This document shows, one piece after another, positions 52,079 to 60,614 of a stretch of 64,000 nucleotides of DNA. The DNA is taken from the NCBI RefSeq assembly GCF_000577615.1, contig NZ_CBXX010000016.1, positions 1 through 64,000 on the forward strand. The letters run 5' to 3'. The stretch is from Herbaspirillum sp. RV1423 (GTDB lineage Bacteria; Pseudomonadota; Gammaproteobacteria; Burkholderiales; Burkholderiaceae_D). A program made the position numbers and the translations under genes. Numbering within the stretch: the stretch's first letter is position 1; every line of letters begins with the position of its first letter. The notes beneath the pieces were generated by a model. The model worked only from the letters and a program-made list of their open reading frames with translations. It searched no databases and had not been told where the DNA came from.

Positions 52079-52250
52079 AATGCCGTTAAGTTAAGTTTAA
52101 AAAGCTCCTTATCGCATAGTCAGTCCATCACAACTGTCGTCCTGACGAAAGTCAGGACCCAGCGTCGTATAGCACGTCTTCACGACATTGGATCCCAACG
52201 TGCACAGGGATGGATGACGGCTGGGAAAACAGGCTTGACTGAACGACATT
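52079..52250 (+). repeat. MITE-like palindromic element, copy C
   Basis: 172 bp; left end AATGCCGTTAAGTTAAG, right end CTTGACTGAACGACATT. Contains the hairpin CCTGACGAAAGTCAGG near 52141 and a degenerate second hairpin. Lies directly after the microsatellite. Confidence 0.82.
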
Positions 52251-52658
52251 ACAGCATGATTCAGTATAAGCGAAATTCTTCGGAAACCCTTGTAAATACC
52301 GGGTGTTGAAACGATCCGCCATGCACCTTTTCAGTGGTGGCACGCTTCGGTCGGGTGCGTCTTCGGCAAGCGATGGAATTATTTGCATCATTTCCGGGCG
52401 TTGTAAAAAATGTCGATGGCAACGAAGGCGCAATGCCTGCCCGACCGCATGACTTTTTTTCTCTTTTCTGGCGTCGAATAAATTCCGCCGCGCTGTTGCG
52501 ATGATCCCCCGCGCTGAAAATCGTGCTGCCGGAGTGGAAAGAGGGATTCGGATGACCGAACAACATGGCTCAGTCAGGCTAGCATTTCTTGGCTCTGTTC
52601 CTTGTACCGTCGTCTCCTTAAGATGCAGGCTTGTTCAATCTGCCTTGAAGGAATTTCC
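52251..52658. other. Intergenic region before the GNAT gene
   Basis: About 400 bp without a credible gene. Open frames on the minus strand lack ribosome-binding sites. It should contain the promoter of the acetyltransferase gene. No other signal seen. Confidence 0.4.
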
Positions 52659-53111
52659 ATGACCTGCAACGCTACTCCCCTGCGCCACGCCGACGCGCCG
52701 GAAGACCTGCGCGCCTGTTTTGCCGTGATGAAGCAATTGCGTCCGCATCTGCGGGACGAGTCGGAATTCCTCGAACGCGTGGCGCGACAGGCGGGCGACG
52801 GCTACCGTCTGCTGGCTGAGTGGGAGGACGGCAAAGCGATTGCGCTGGCCGGTTATCGCCTGCAGGAAAACCTGGTCTATGGAAAATTCCTCTACGTCGA
52901 TGATCTGGTCACCACCGAAGAAGCGCGCGGCCGGCAATGCGGCACGCGACTGCTGGATGCGCTGACCGCAGTCGCCGAGCGGGCCGGCTGCGTCCGGCTG
53001 GTGTTGGACACCGGCCTGGCCAATGCGCTGGCGCAGCGTTTCTATTTCCGCCAGGGCATGCTGAGCAGCGCCATGCGTTTCGGCAAGCCGGTCACCCCGC
53101 AGGTGGCCTGA
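52659..53111 (+). CDS. GNAT family N-acetyltransferase
   Basis: 150 aa. The acetyl-CoA-binding motif is TTEEARGRQCGTRLLDAL near residues 86-103, preceded by YVDDLVT and followed by the VRLVLDTGLANALAQRFYFRQG motif that contains the C-terminal helix Tyr. ATG 52659 has AAGGA 7 bases upstream. Substrate unknown. Confidence 0.9.
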   Translation: MTCNATPLRHADAPEDLRACFAVMKQLRPHLRDESEFLERVARQAGDGYRLLAEWEDGKAIALAGYRLQENLVYGKFLYVDDLVTTEEARGRQCGTRLLDALTAVAERAGCVRLVLDTGLANALAQRFYFRQGMLSSAMRFGKPVTPQVA

Positions 53112-53115
53112 TCCG

Positions 53116-53295
53116 TTGTGCGGCACGGACGCGTTGACGCCGGAGTTGCGCGCGGCGTTCGGTTTTCCCGGCGTTTCCGCGCCGACTTTCGTCGATGCCC
53201 AGCCGCTGACGTTCGCCGAGGCCGAAGCGCGCGAAGAGGCACCGGCGCGGGCCAAGTCTGAACTGGCAGACGCGGCGCAACGCTGGTTGGATTGA
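53116..53295 (+). pseudogene. Possible C-terminal gene remnant
   Basis: A 59-codon frame with only a TTG start at 53116 and no ribosome-binding site, ending at TGA 53293-53295. The translation (LTPELRAAFGFPGVSAPTFV ... ADAAQRWLD) has a coding-like composition, as if the 3' end of a gene whose 5' part was replaced by the GNAT gene. I cannot name the family. A lone element end (53306-53328) follows directly. Confidence 0.3.
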
Positions 53296-53305
53296 TCATC
53301 TGTTG

Positions 53306-53328
53306 AACAGGCTTCACTGAACGGCGTT
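53306..53328 (+). repeat. Lone end of the MITE-like element
   Basis: AACAGGCTTCACTGAACGG plus CGTT matches the right terminal repeat of the other copies (AACAGGCTTGACTGAACGGCATT) with two differences. No core is next to it, so it is a remnant. Confidence 0.6.
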
Positions 53329-53475
53329 ATCGCCCCGGACAGTCATCGTTGATTGACGCGCCGCTGGCGGACGCCGACATCATTCGCCAAACCATCGGGA
53401 ATTCCCTGATATCTTTAACAATGTCGCTGTCGTAAGCTTTCTCCATCGCGGAACATACTTAGAATGGAGCTTACA

Positions 53476-53748
53476 ATGAGCGACAATCATAACGACATCT
53501 CCCTTGGTTATTGCATCGCCAACTACGCAGTCACCCTCGATATCCTGGCGTTGCTCGTCAAGAAGGATTACCTGACCAGGGATGACGCGCTGGAGTCGGT
53601 CCAGCGGGCGCGCAAGCTGGCTAACCTGTCCAGCGGCTATCCTGGCGAACGTGATTATATTTCGGCCGCCAAGGAGTGCATGGAATTGATCGAGCAGGTG
53701 TTCCAGGCCGATACGACCAGTCCGGCACTTGCCGGGGCACGTCAGTAA
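53476..53748 (+). CDS. Small hypothetical helical protein
   Basis: 90 aa from ATG 53476, preceded by GGAG with 7-base spacing (an upstream ATG at 53464 lacks one). Begins MSDNHNDISLGYCIANYAVT and contains LDILALLVKKDYLTRDDALE, predicted helical, acidic, no signal peptide. No family recognised. Separate promoter likely. Confidence 0.65.
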   Translation: MSDNHNDISLGYCIANYAVTLDILALLVKKDYLTRDDALESVQRARKLANLSSGYPGERDYISAAKECMELIEQVFQADTTSPALAGARQ

Positions 53749-53912
53749 GCGGCGCAGCAGCCGCATGGCCGGATATGGCGCAGTGAATGCTGCGATTTCC
53801 ATTTTGATGAGGCGGCCGCATGTTGTATGCAGCTTGATGCAACGCAAAGGAGAAACTCTCGAAGCGGGGTATGGTGTGACGCATCGGAATGCATTTGCCA
53901 GAGGAGACATCA

Positions 53913-54680
53913 ATGCAGATTCATCGAAGCGGAACATGGTTGCATCTTTCGCGGAAAGAGGTGGGGAAAGCGTCTTTGCTGGCCTCTTTGCTGTTGTCCA
54001 TTCCGGCATTTTATCTGGCGCTTAACGAGACGCTTTCGCCGTACCACGATGCCGGACGATGGCTCTATGCGGCCGTCACGATACTGATCGGCGTGCATCT
54101 CTACGTGTCGCGCCGCAAGGATGCGGGACAGCAGCGTTTCCTCATGGTCGACTTCGTGATTTTTGCCGGTGCGCTGCTCAGCGCGTGGCAGTACGATCCG
54201 GCCTGGCATGCTGTCGAGTGGCTGCTGCGTCTCGTGTATTGCGCGATCGTATTCTTGCGTCTTGCCACGTTGCTGGCGCGTCATGTGGCGCCGCACCGTT
54301 TGCTGCAAATTGCCGCGCTTGCGTTGTTCCTTCTCGCCGTCGCCGGCGAGGGCTTCTATCTGCTCGAACCGAAAGTGCAGAATTATGCCGACGGCGTGTG
54401 GCTGGCGTTTTTGACGGGGGCGACACTGGGATACGGCGACATGGTGCCGTCCACGCCGGCGTCGCGTGTTTTTGCTGTTTTCATCGTGCTGTTGGGATAT
54501 GCCTTGTTTTCGGTTTTCACCGCCAGCATTTCCGCCATCCTGGTGGGGGAAGACGAAAAGCTGGTGCGCCGTGAATTGCATGCGGACACCAAGTTGCTGC
54601 GCGCCGAGATCGCGGCCCTGAGAGCAGAGCTGAAACAAGCTCTGCAATCAGGACAAGGCGGCATCGACAGAAGTGGTTGA
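53913..54680 (+). CDS. Voltage-gated-like potassium/ion channel protein
   Basis: 255 aa. About four to six hydrophobic helices, then a pore loop with the filter TLGYGDM (close to the K+ signature TVGYGD) near residue 175, the inner helix VFAVFIVLLGYALFSVFTAS and a C-terminal coiled coil (RRELHADTKLLRAEIAALRAEL). An S4-like Arg-rich segment is present around RLVYCAIVFLRLATLLARHV. ATG 53913 has GAGGAG 6 bases upstream. Channel call firm; ion selectivity inferred. Confidence 0.88.
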   Translation: MQIHRSGTWLHLSRKEVGKASLLASLLLSIPAFYLALNETLSPYHDAGRWLYAAVTILIGVHLYVSRRKDAGQQRFLMVDFVIFAGALLSAWQYDPAWHAVEWLLRLVYCAIVFLRLATLLARHVAPHRLLQIAALALFLLAVAGEGFYLLEPKVQNYADGVWLAFLTGATLGYGDMVPSTPASRVFAVFIVLLGYALFSVFTASISAILVGEDEKLVRRELHADTKLLRAEIAALRAELKQALQSGQGGIDRSG

Positions 54681-54698
54681 CGCTTGGGCCTGACAACC

Positions 54699-54735
54699 AT
54701 CGATTTGCAAGTGCGAATGTATCTCGCAAATCGAT
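54699..54735. terminator. Inverted repeat between channel and usp genes
   Basis: Perfect 10-bp arms ATCGATTTGC (54699-54708) and GCAAATCGAT (54726-54735) with a 17-nt loop, between two convergent genes. No T run; a probable bidirectional 3'-end hairpin. Confidence 0.5.
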
Positions 54736-54746
54736 TATTGACAGCC

Positions 54747-55571
54747 TTAGTGCGAGAACAGTACCGGTATGGTCATGCTGTTAAGGATGGTCTTAGTGAC
54801 GCCGCCCAGCAGTACCTCGCGGAAGCGCGTGTGGCCGTAGCCGCCCATCACCAGCAGATCGGCGCCGGTGTCGGCGGCCAGCGAGAGCAGAGCATTGCCG
54901 ACGTCCAGGTCGGTGGGTTCCTGCAGGACGTTGACCTTCACGCCGTGACGCGCCAGATACAGCGCAATGTCCGCACCGGGTTGCTGGCCATGGATATCGA
55001 ATAGCGCCGAGGGGTTGAATAGCACGACGTTGACGTTGCGCGCTTTTTTCAGGAACGGCAGCGCGTTGGTGATGGCACGTGTGGCTTCCATGCTGCCGTC
55101 CCACGCGACCATGATATTGCTGCCGACGTTGTCGAATTTACCGGCATAGGGAATCGTCAATACCGGGCGCGAAGAATTGAGCAGTACATATTCAGGCAGA
55201 TCGTAGACGTCGCCGGGTTCGCGTTCGGTCGGATCCGTCTGGCTGATCACGACCAAGTCGCTGTAGCGCGCCTGCAGGACCAGCGCTCCGGCCGCGTCGT
55301 CTTCCGTGAGGCGGCTTTCGACGGAGGTGACGCCGCGCTGGCGAGCGGTTTCTTCAAACTGTTTCAGGTCAAGCTGGGCGCGTTCGCGCAAGGTGTCGAT
55401 GACCGATGCGATGAAGACCACGCCGTCAGGATAGATGAAGCGCGAGATGCCGGTCATGGCGGCGCCGATCAGATGTGCGTCGAAGGTGAAGGCGAGTTCC
55501 GAGGCTAATCTGATGCGCGCGGCGGCGTGCGTGGATTCATCGACGTGTACGAGTATGGTTTTGTAAGTCAT
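54747..55571 (-). CDS. Universal stress protein (tandem UspA-like)
   Basis: 274 aa, two Usp domains. Domain 1 starts MTYKTILVHVDESTHA; domain 2 begins near SNIMVAWDGSMEATRAI (about 150) and ends LLVMGGYGHTRFREVLLGG, which approaches the ATP-binding G-2x-G-9x-G motif. An FNR-like box lies about 97 bp upstream (55668-55681), in line with the oxygen-limitation control known for such genes in pseudomonads. Role in survival under stress is by family. Confidence 0.93.
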   Translation of the reverse strand: MTYKTILVHVDESTHAAARIRLASELAFTFDAHLIGAAMTGISRFIYPDGVVFIASVIDTLRERAQLDLKQFEETARQRGVTSVESRLTEDDAAGALVLQARYSDLVVISQTDPTEREPGDVYDLPEYVLLNSSRPVLTIPYAGKFDNVGSNIMVAWDGSMEATRAITNALPFLKKARNVNVVLFNPSALFDIHGQQPGADIALYLARHGVKVNVLQEPTDLDVGNALLSLAADTGADLLVMGGYGHTRFREVLLGGVTKTILNSMTIPVLFSH

Positions 55572-55667
55572 GGATGCACCTTGCAGGTTTAGTGTTGTAT
55601 GGAAGACCGATGCGCAACTGCCGATCAGCGCCAGTCATCAACATAGCACTGCGAAAAAGACAGCGGC

Positions 55668-55681
55668 TTGATGTATGTCAA
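55668..55681. promoter_or_regulatory. FNR-like box 1, usp / diguanylate cyclase intergenic region
   Basis: TTGATGTATGTCAA matches TTGAT-N4-ATCAA at 9 of 10 positions, about 97 bp upstream of the usp start (minus strand). Confidence 0.55.
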
Positions 55682-55748
55682 GCAAAGCAACGCCGCGCTG
55701 CGAAGCCGGCCGCGGCGCAGCGCGCCGCGAATGAAAGCGTACGTAATC

Positions 55749-55762
55749 TTGTTCTGGATCAA
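55749..55762. promoter_or_regulatory. FNR-like box 2, same region
   Basis: TTGTTCTGGATCAA matches the FNR consensus at 9 of 10 positions, about 75-85 bp upstream of the diguanylate cyclase start. Confidence 0.45.
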
Positions 55763-55810
55763 GTTGGCGTTTTGTAAAAATCCAACAAAAGATGCGGGGT
55801 ATGTTAATAG

Positions 55811-55824
55811 CTGATTTGGATCAG
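55811..55824. promoter_or_regulatory. FNR-like box 3, same region
   Basis: CTGATTTGGATCAG is symmetrical at its ends and matches 8 of 10 FNR positions; it lies only 9 bp before ATG 55833, so it might repress, or the true start may be further in (ATG 55851 or 55890). Confidence 0.35.
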
Positions 55825-55832
55825 GTTGCCGG

Positions 55833-57413
55833 ATGGCCGTTTTCAGTACGATGAAACTGCCAGATTTTTTACTTTCTCTTGCCTTGAAAATGTCATTCAA
55901 AAAACAAACTTCCGTCCTCGTGCTCGCCAAAGCCGTCGTGGTTTTCGCCTGTGTGCTTTTTGTCGTTCTTGCCGCATGGAATGATTGGCAAGCGCGCGAG
56001 GAGCAATTGAAGGAGGCGCAAAGCACAATCCACAATATCGCGCTGGCGCTGGCCCGGCATGCCGAGGACACTTTCAAGGAAGCCGACACGACACTGATCT
56101 TTCTGGCGGATCGGCTGGGACATGACGGCCGCAATCCCAAAGCATTGCTGAAGCTGGAAAAGCTGTTGTCGAGCCAGGTCGCCGAGCTGCCGCAGTTGCA
56201 AGCTCTGTTCGTCATCGACAGGGAAGGTAACTGGCTGATCAACTCCACCCGTCAAAACGTCGCGGTTGCAACCAGCCGCGACCGCGAATATTTCATTTAT
56301 CACCGCGATCATGACGATTTGGCGCCGCATATCAGTATGCCGGTCAGGAGTCGCGCCAACGGCGAATGGATCGTTACGATTTCGCGGCGCGTCAACGCCG
56401 ACGATGGCAGCTTCGACGGCGTCGTCATGGCGGCCATCCGGATTGCCTATTTCAGCAAGTTTTACGAGAGCTTCGATCTCGGCAAGGCGGGCGCCGTGAT
56501 TCTTGCCAGCAACAGCGGTACGCTGCTGGTGCGGCATCCCCTGTTGAGCGACTCCATCGGTAAAAGCCTCGTGGACGCGGCGATATTCCGCGACTACGCC
56601 GCCGTCCGGTCGAGCGGCACGGCGTATATTCGCTCGTCGCAGGACGGCGTCGACAGAATCAACAGCTATCGCCATCTGGAGCGCTATCCGCTGTTCGTCT
56701 CCGCCGCGCTGTCGAAAAAGGAAGTGCTTGCGAACTGGAGGTCGGATGTTGTGTTGCACCTGACCGGTCTGGTCATTCTGCTGGCGATACTCGGTTGGCT
56801 GGGCGTTCGCTTGGTGAGGCAGATACAGTGGCGGCTCGATGCGGAAAACGAAGCGAACCGGACGCGCGAGCATGTCGAATACCTGAACCAGGCGCTGCAA
56901 AACCTGGCCATGCAGGACGGCCTCACCGGCCTGGCCAACCGCCGCTGTTTCGATGAAGAGATGAACCGGGCCTTGCGCCGGTGTGCGCGTGATCGGAGGT
57001 CGTTGGCACTGATCATGTTCGACGTGGACTTTTTCAAGCGCTACAACGATACCTACGGCCATCTTGCCGGCGATGAATGCCTGCGCCAACTGTCCGCCGT
57101 CATCAAACGCGCGCAGAAACGCCCTGGCGATCTGGCTGCGCGCTACGGCGGGGAAGAACTGGTCGTCATGTTGCCTGAATGCGATCGGGCGGATGCGGTC
57201 AGGATTGCCGAAGAAGTGCTGGCCGCCGTGTGCGACCTGCGCCTGCCGCATACGGGCAATCCGAATGGCATCGTCACGATCAGTGCAGGCGTCGCGGATA
57301 TCGCCGTGGTTGGCGAAGGGGACAGCGCGGAACTGCTTATCGGCAAGGCCGACAAGGCCCTGTATCAGGCAAAAGCCGCCGGCAGAAATTGTGCTCGCCA
57401 TTACGACGAGTGA
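55833..57413 (+). CDS. Cache-GGDEF diguanylate cyclase
   Basis: 526 aa. TM1 near 30-50, periplasmic Cache sensor about 60-290 (EDTFKEADTTLIFLADRLG, IDREGNWLINSTRQ), TM2 near 305-325, then the GGDEF domain with signature RYGGEELVVML near 432. The inhibitory I-site RPGD lies five residues before it, so product inhibition by c-di-GMP is likely. No EAL domain. ATG 55833 is used, 55851 or 55890 are alternatives. It makes c-di-GMP in response to an extracellular small ligand. Confidence 0.95.
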   Translation: MAVFSTMKLPDFLLSLALKMSFKKQTSVLVLAKAVVVFACVLFVVLAAWNDWQAREEQLKEAQSTIHNIALALARHAEDTFKEADTTLIFLADRLGHDGRNPKALLKLEKLLSSQVAELPQLQALFVIDREGNWLINSTRQNVAVATSRDREYFIYHRDHDDLAPHISMPVRSRANGEWIVTISRRVNADDGSFDGVVMAAIRIAYFSKFYESFDLGKAGAVILASNSGTLLVRHPLLSDSIGKSLVDAAIFRDYAAVRSSGTAYIRSSQDGVDRINSYRHLERYPLFVSAALSKKEVLANWRSDVVLHLTGLVILLAILGWLGVRLVRQIQWRLDAENEANRTREHVEYLNQALQNLAMQDGLTGLANRRCFDEEMNRALRRCARDRRSLALIMFDVDFFKRYNDTYGHLAGDECLRQLSAVIKRAQKRPGDLAARYGGEELVVMLPECDRADAVRIAEEVLAAVCDLRLPHTGNPNGIVTISAGVADIAVVGEGDSAELLIGKADKALYQAKAAGRNCARHYDE

Positions 57414-57467
57414 TTTGAGTCGCCATCAGGGTAAGGTCGCTCTGAATTGGAAGGAAGATAAAACGTC

Positions 57468-57516
57468 TTGACTTAGTAATTTCTAAGATATATCTTAGTA
57501 AGCATATTAACTAAGA
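57468..57516 (+). promoter_or_regulatory. Promoter with overlapping palindromic operator before the PadR gene
   Basis: -35 TTGACT (57468-57473), 17-bp spacer, -10 TATCTT (57491-57496). A perfect 16-bp palindrome CTAAGATATATCTTAG (57483-57498) covers the -10 region. Further CTTAG/CTAAG half sites occur at about 57472 and 57511. Fits autorepression by the PadR protein. Confidence 0.75.
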
Positions 57517-57526
57517 AAGGATAATC

Positions 57527-58099
57527 ATGTTTGGACGTTTTATCGGTGGTCATCATGGCCCCACGCATCATCGTCACGAGCGCCCGCATCATGGCGGCGG
57601 CCTGTTTGAAGAGCGCGGTCGCGGCAGGGAAGGCGGACGCGGTCCGCGCATGTTCGAGCAAGGCAGCCTGCGCCTGGTGATCCTGCATCTGCTGCGGGGC
57701 AAGCCGCGCCACGGCTATGAAGTCATCAAGGCCATCGAGCAACTGGTAGGGGGCGATTACAGCCCGAGTCCGGGCGTCATTTATCCGACGCTGACCTTGC
57801 TGGAAGAGTTGGGTTACGCTGCAGTGGAAGCGGAAAGCGGCGGCAAGAAGCTGTATTGCGTTACCGAAGCAGGCGTCGCTTTCCTCGATGAAAACAAGGA
57901 AGCGCTCGACATCATCCTGAAGCGCCTGGAAATCCATCAGCGTTCCAGCGGAACCGAAAAGCCGGAACTGCGCCGGGCAGTCCAGAATTTCAAGATGGCC
58001 TTGCACACCCGGTTGGGCAAGGGCGAACTTGACCGCGAGCAATTGCACGCGATCATCGACATCATCGACCGCGCCGCCGTCGCCATCGAGCGCACTTGA
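57527..58099 (+). CDS. PadR-family transcriptional regulator with His/Gly-rich N terminus
   Basis: 190 aa. Residues 1-40 are His- and Gly-rich (GGHHGPTHHRHERPHHGGG), a likely metal- or haem-binding tail. Residues 45-115 are the PadR winged helix (LRLVILHLLRGKPRHGYEV, SPSPGVIYPTLTLLEELGY). The C-terminal dimerisation helices end at the stop. Bound by its own operator at 57483-57498. Cotranscribed with DUF3861 (29 bp). Signal not known; a metal or redox cue is possible because of the His tail. Confidence 0.92.
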   Translation: MFGRFIGGHHGPTHHRHERPHHGGGLFEERGRGREGGRGPRMFEQGSLRLVILHLLRGKPRHGYEVIKAIEQLVGGDYSPSPGVIYPTLTLLEELGYAAVEAESGGKKLYCVTEAGVAFLDENKEALDIILKRLEIHQRSSGTEKPELRRAVQNFKMALHTRLGKGELDREQLHAIIDIIDRAAVAIERT

Positions 58100-58128
58100 T
58101 GCAGGCAGCATCAGCAAAAGGATCAGCA

Positions 58129-58440
58129 ATGAGAGAACATCGCTATCGCATCATCGTGGAACATCTGGCGACGGCGTCGGAAGGGCAGGAGCAGCACGCG
58201 CCGCTGCGATTCGATACCGGCAACCACGACGACATCTTCGGCATCGTCGAAAAAATCCGCAGCAAGCAGCAGTTCGACGCCGATACCAGCGCGGCACTGG
58301 CGCTGGGTCTGAAGCTGTTCACGGAAGTCATGCTGAAGAACCGCAAGCATCCTCTGTTCGAAGAGATCAACCAGCCGATGCGCGATTTCATCGGCAAGCT
58401 GAAGTCGCTGCCGATGGCGCAAGGGGCGTTGCAGCAGTAA
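58129..58440 (+). CDS. DUF3861 family protein
   Basis: 103 aa. Starts MREHRYRIIVEHLATAS and ends with the family-like LKLFTEVMLKNRKHPLFEEI. ATG 58129 has AAAGGA upstream. Function unknown; small alpha/beta fold of known structure. It follows PadR directly, so is probably controlled by it. Confidence 0.88.
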   Translation: MREHRYRIIVEHLATASEGQEQHAPLRFDTGNHDDIFGIVEKIRSKQQFDADTSAALALGLKLFTEVMLKNRKHPLFEEINQPMRDFIGKLKSLPMAQGALQQ

Positions 58441-58498
58441 GGCGACGCAGTAAAGTGGCTCAGTGAGGCAGATTATCGGTGCTTTTATCGACTCTTTC

Positions 58499-59935
58499 TC
58501 AGCGTCGTTCTGGAGCGATCGTTTCGGCGTAGTCGTATAAGGCCCCGAGAATTTCCTCGCCGCGTTCGTCGACGTTTTCCGACAACTGGTCGATCTGCTC
58601 GAACAATCCGTCCAGCGTACGCGCTCCGCCTTCGCCGTCGAACAGGCGGGCGGCGCGATGTTCTTCCCAACGCTGCGCTTCTTCCGGCGAGAGGGTCTCC
58701 GGAAAATTGCGCGCGCGGTAGCGGAACAGCAATTCTTCCAGCCGCGCATCGTCGAAACTGATGCGCGCTGCGGCCAGTTGTTGCGGCGTCAACGCGCGCA
58801 ATTGCGTCAATTGGCGGCGGTCGTTGTTGCCGACGAAGCCGCCGTACAAATCTTCATCCACATCCGGCGTCGCTTCCTTGGGACGCTGGAATACCTTGGC
58901 CCAGATCGCGCCCATTTCCGGCAGCGCGGCGGCGGCGGCCGCGTTTTGCAAAGCGGCGTCGATATCGAGGCCGAGTTCGGCAGCGCGCTCGGCGGCCAAG
59001 GTTTTCAGGCTGGCGATCACCATCGGCGATTTGTTCAGGTGGATGATTTTGACCGGCAGGCGCGACACGCCTTCGGGCAGGTCTTCAGTTTTGCTGAACA
59101 TGCGCGTGCGGATCGCGTCGACGTCCAGTCCCGCGAGTTCGCGAGGATCGCGGCTCAGGTCCCAGGCTATCACTTCATTCTTGTTGGTCGGATGCGTGCC
59201 CAGCGGCCACATCACCGCCAGGCAGCCTTGCGCGGCGGGGAACATGCCCGACACATGCAGGAAGGGTTTCGCCACGGGCAAACCGATTTCGGCGGCGACG
59301 CGGTCTTTTTTGTGGAGCGCCAGGCAGAAGTCGAACAGGCGCGGCTGCTTTTCCTTGATCAGGCGGGCGAAGGCGATGGTCGCGCGCACGTCGGACAGGG
59401 CGTCGTGGGCGGCTTCGTGCAGCAGGCCGTTGGCTTTGCTCAGGTGTTCGAGCTTGAAACTCGGCGTGACGCCATCTTCCTTTTTAGGCCATTCGATGCC
59501 GCCGGGACGCAGCGCGTAGGTAGTGCGCACGACGTCGAGCAAGTCCCAACGCCCGCAATTGTTTTGCCATTCGCGCGCATACGGATCGATCAGGTTGCGC
59601 CAGAACATGAAGCGCGTGATCTCGTCATCGAAACGGATGGTGTTGTAGCCGACGCCGATGGTGCCCGGTTCTGACATGGCTTGCTCTATCTGCGCGGCGA
59701 ACTGGTATTCGGGGATGCCGCGCTCGAGGCAGACCTGCGGCGTGATGCCGGTGATCAGGCAGGATTGCGGATCGGGCACGAAGTCGGGCGCCGGCTTGCA
59801 GTAGACCATGATCGGATCGCCGATTTCGTTGAGATCGGCGTCGGTGCGGATAGCCGCGAACTGGGCAGGGCGGTCGCGGCGCGCCTGGGCGCCGAAGGTT
59901 TCGTAGTCGTGCCAGAGGAAAGTGTGAGTGGACAT
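58499..59935 (-). CDS. sbcB: Exodeoxyribonuclease I
   Basis: 478 aa, normal length. DEDD-type 3'-5' ssDNA exonuclease: first motif WHDYETFGAQ with Asp9 and Glu11, second near GVGYNTIRFDDEI, third HDALSDVRATIAFARL. The C-terminal SH3-like and helical domains follow (SSB-binding region). Works in recombination repair. Single transcription unit on the minus strand. Confidence 0.96.
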   Translation of the reverse strand: MSTHTFLWHDYETFGAQARRDRPAQFAAIRTDADLNEIGDPIMVYCKPAPDFVPDPQSCLITGITPQVCLERGIPEYQFAAQIEQAMSEPGTIGVGYNTIRFDDEITRFMFWRNLIDPYAREWQNNCGRWDLLDVVRTTYALRPGGIEWPKKEDGVTPSFKLEHLSKANGLLHEAAHDALSDVRATIAFARLIKEKQPRLFDFCLALHKKDRVAAEIGLPVAKPFLHVSGMFPAAQGCLAVMWPLGTHPTNKNEVIAWDLSRDPRELAGLDVDAIRTRMFSKTEDLPEGVSRLPVKIIHLNKSPMVIASLKTLAAERAAELGLDIDAALQNAAAAAALPEMGAIWAKVFQRPKEATPDVDEDLYGGFVGNNDRRQLTQLRALTPQQLAAARISFDDARLEELLFRYRARNFPETLSPEEAQRWEEHRAARLFDGEGGARTLDGLFEQIDQLSENVDERGEEILGALYDYAETIAPERR

Positions 59936-60050
59936 CGGGATAGTGACGGTTCGGTGGTTGCTGCAAGGAGGTGCCGGCCGGGGGCGGCCATGCTTTCGCG
60001 ATTTTAACCGATGGGCTGGATCTGCCCTGTCCGTCTATCGGACTATTGCG

Positions 60051-60614
60051 CTATTGGACCAGGCGTTGTTCGTTCTTGTCGAGGATGAGGTGCAGGTTCT
60101 TTTGCAGATCGCCCTGGTGCATGCCGGTGCTGTTGCCGTTGTTGCCGCCGTACTCGATATTGTCGATCACCCAGCCGCGCGCGTCGCGGGTCAGCGCGAT
60201 GCGGTCGACGGTCTTGACAGGCGATTGCAGCTTGGCGTCGCTATAAATCAGTTCGACCGAACAGACGCCGTTGCTGTCACTGACTTCACAGCCCAGCAAG
60301 CGATAAGTCGAGGCGCCTTTGGGATGGGTGGTGAACAGATCGCCGTCGACCAGCGGCGGCGTCTGGCTATCGGTCTGGGCCAAGTGGGCCTCTTCTGCGA
60401 CCGAGACGTCCTTGAGCAGGTCGAACAGCCGCACTGAGAAGAAATGGCGGAACGTGATCAGTTCTTTGAGCGACAGCGCGCCGCTGGGGTGACTCGACTG
60501 ATGGGTCTGATAGAAACTGTTGACCAGATCCTTGGCTTCCTGCTCGCGGCTGGCGCTGCACGCGGCCGCCACGAGGGCGACAGCAAGAATCATTATTTTG
60601 CCGAATTGCTTCAC
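60051..60614 (-). CDS. Lipoprotein, DUF3828-like (paralog 1)
   Basis: 187 aa. Lipobox LVAAAC gives a lipidated Cys near residue 19. Then a small alpha/beta domain: DLVNSFYQTHQ, ELITFRHFFSVRLFDLL, PLVDGDLFTTHPKGAS and RGWVIDNIEY, matching its neighbour at 60840. Function unknown; periplasmic, membrane-tethered. Confidence 0.8.
   Translation of the reverse strand: MKQFGKIMILAVALVAAACSASREQEAKDLVNSFYQTHQSSHPSGALSLKELITFRHFFSVRLFDLLKDVSVAEEAHLAQTDSQTPPLVDGDLFTTHPKGASTYRLLGCEVSDSNGVCSVELIYSDAKLQSPVKTVDRIALTRDARGWVIDNIEYGGNNGNSTGMHQGDLQKNLHLILDKNEQRLVQ

Noticed and set aside
51865..52089. Small ORF encoding KNRKTEKQ repeats
   Set aside because: It is the translation of the CAGAAAAA microsatellite; no promoter or conserved sequence outside the repeat.
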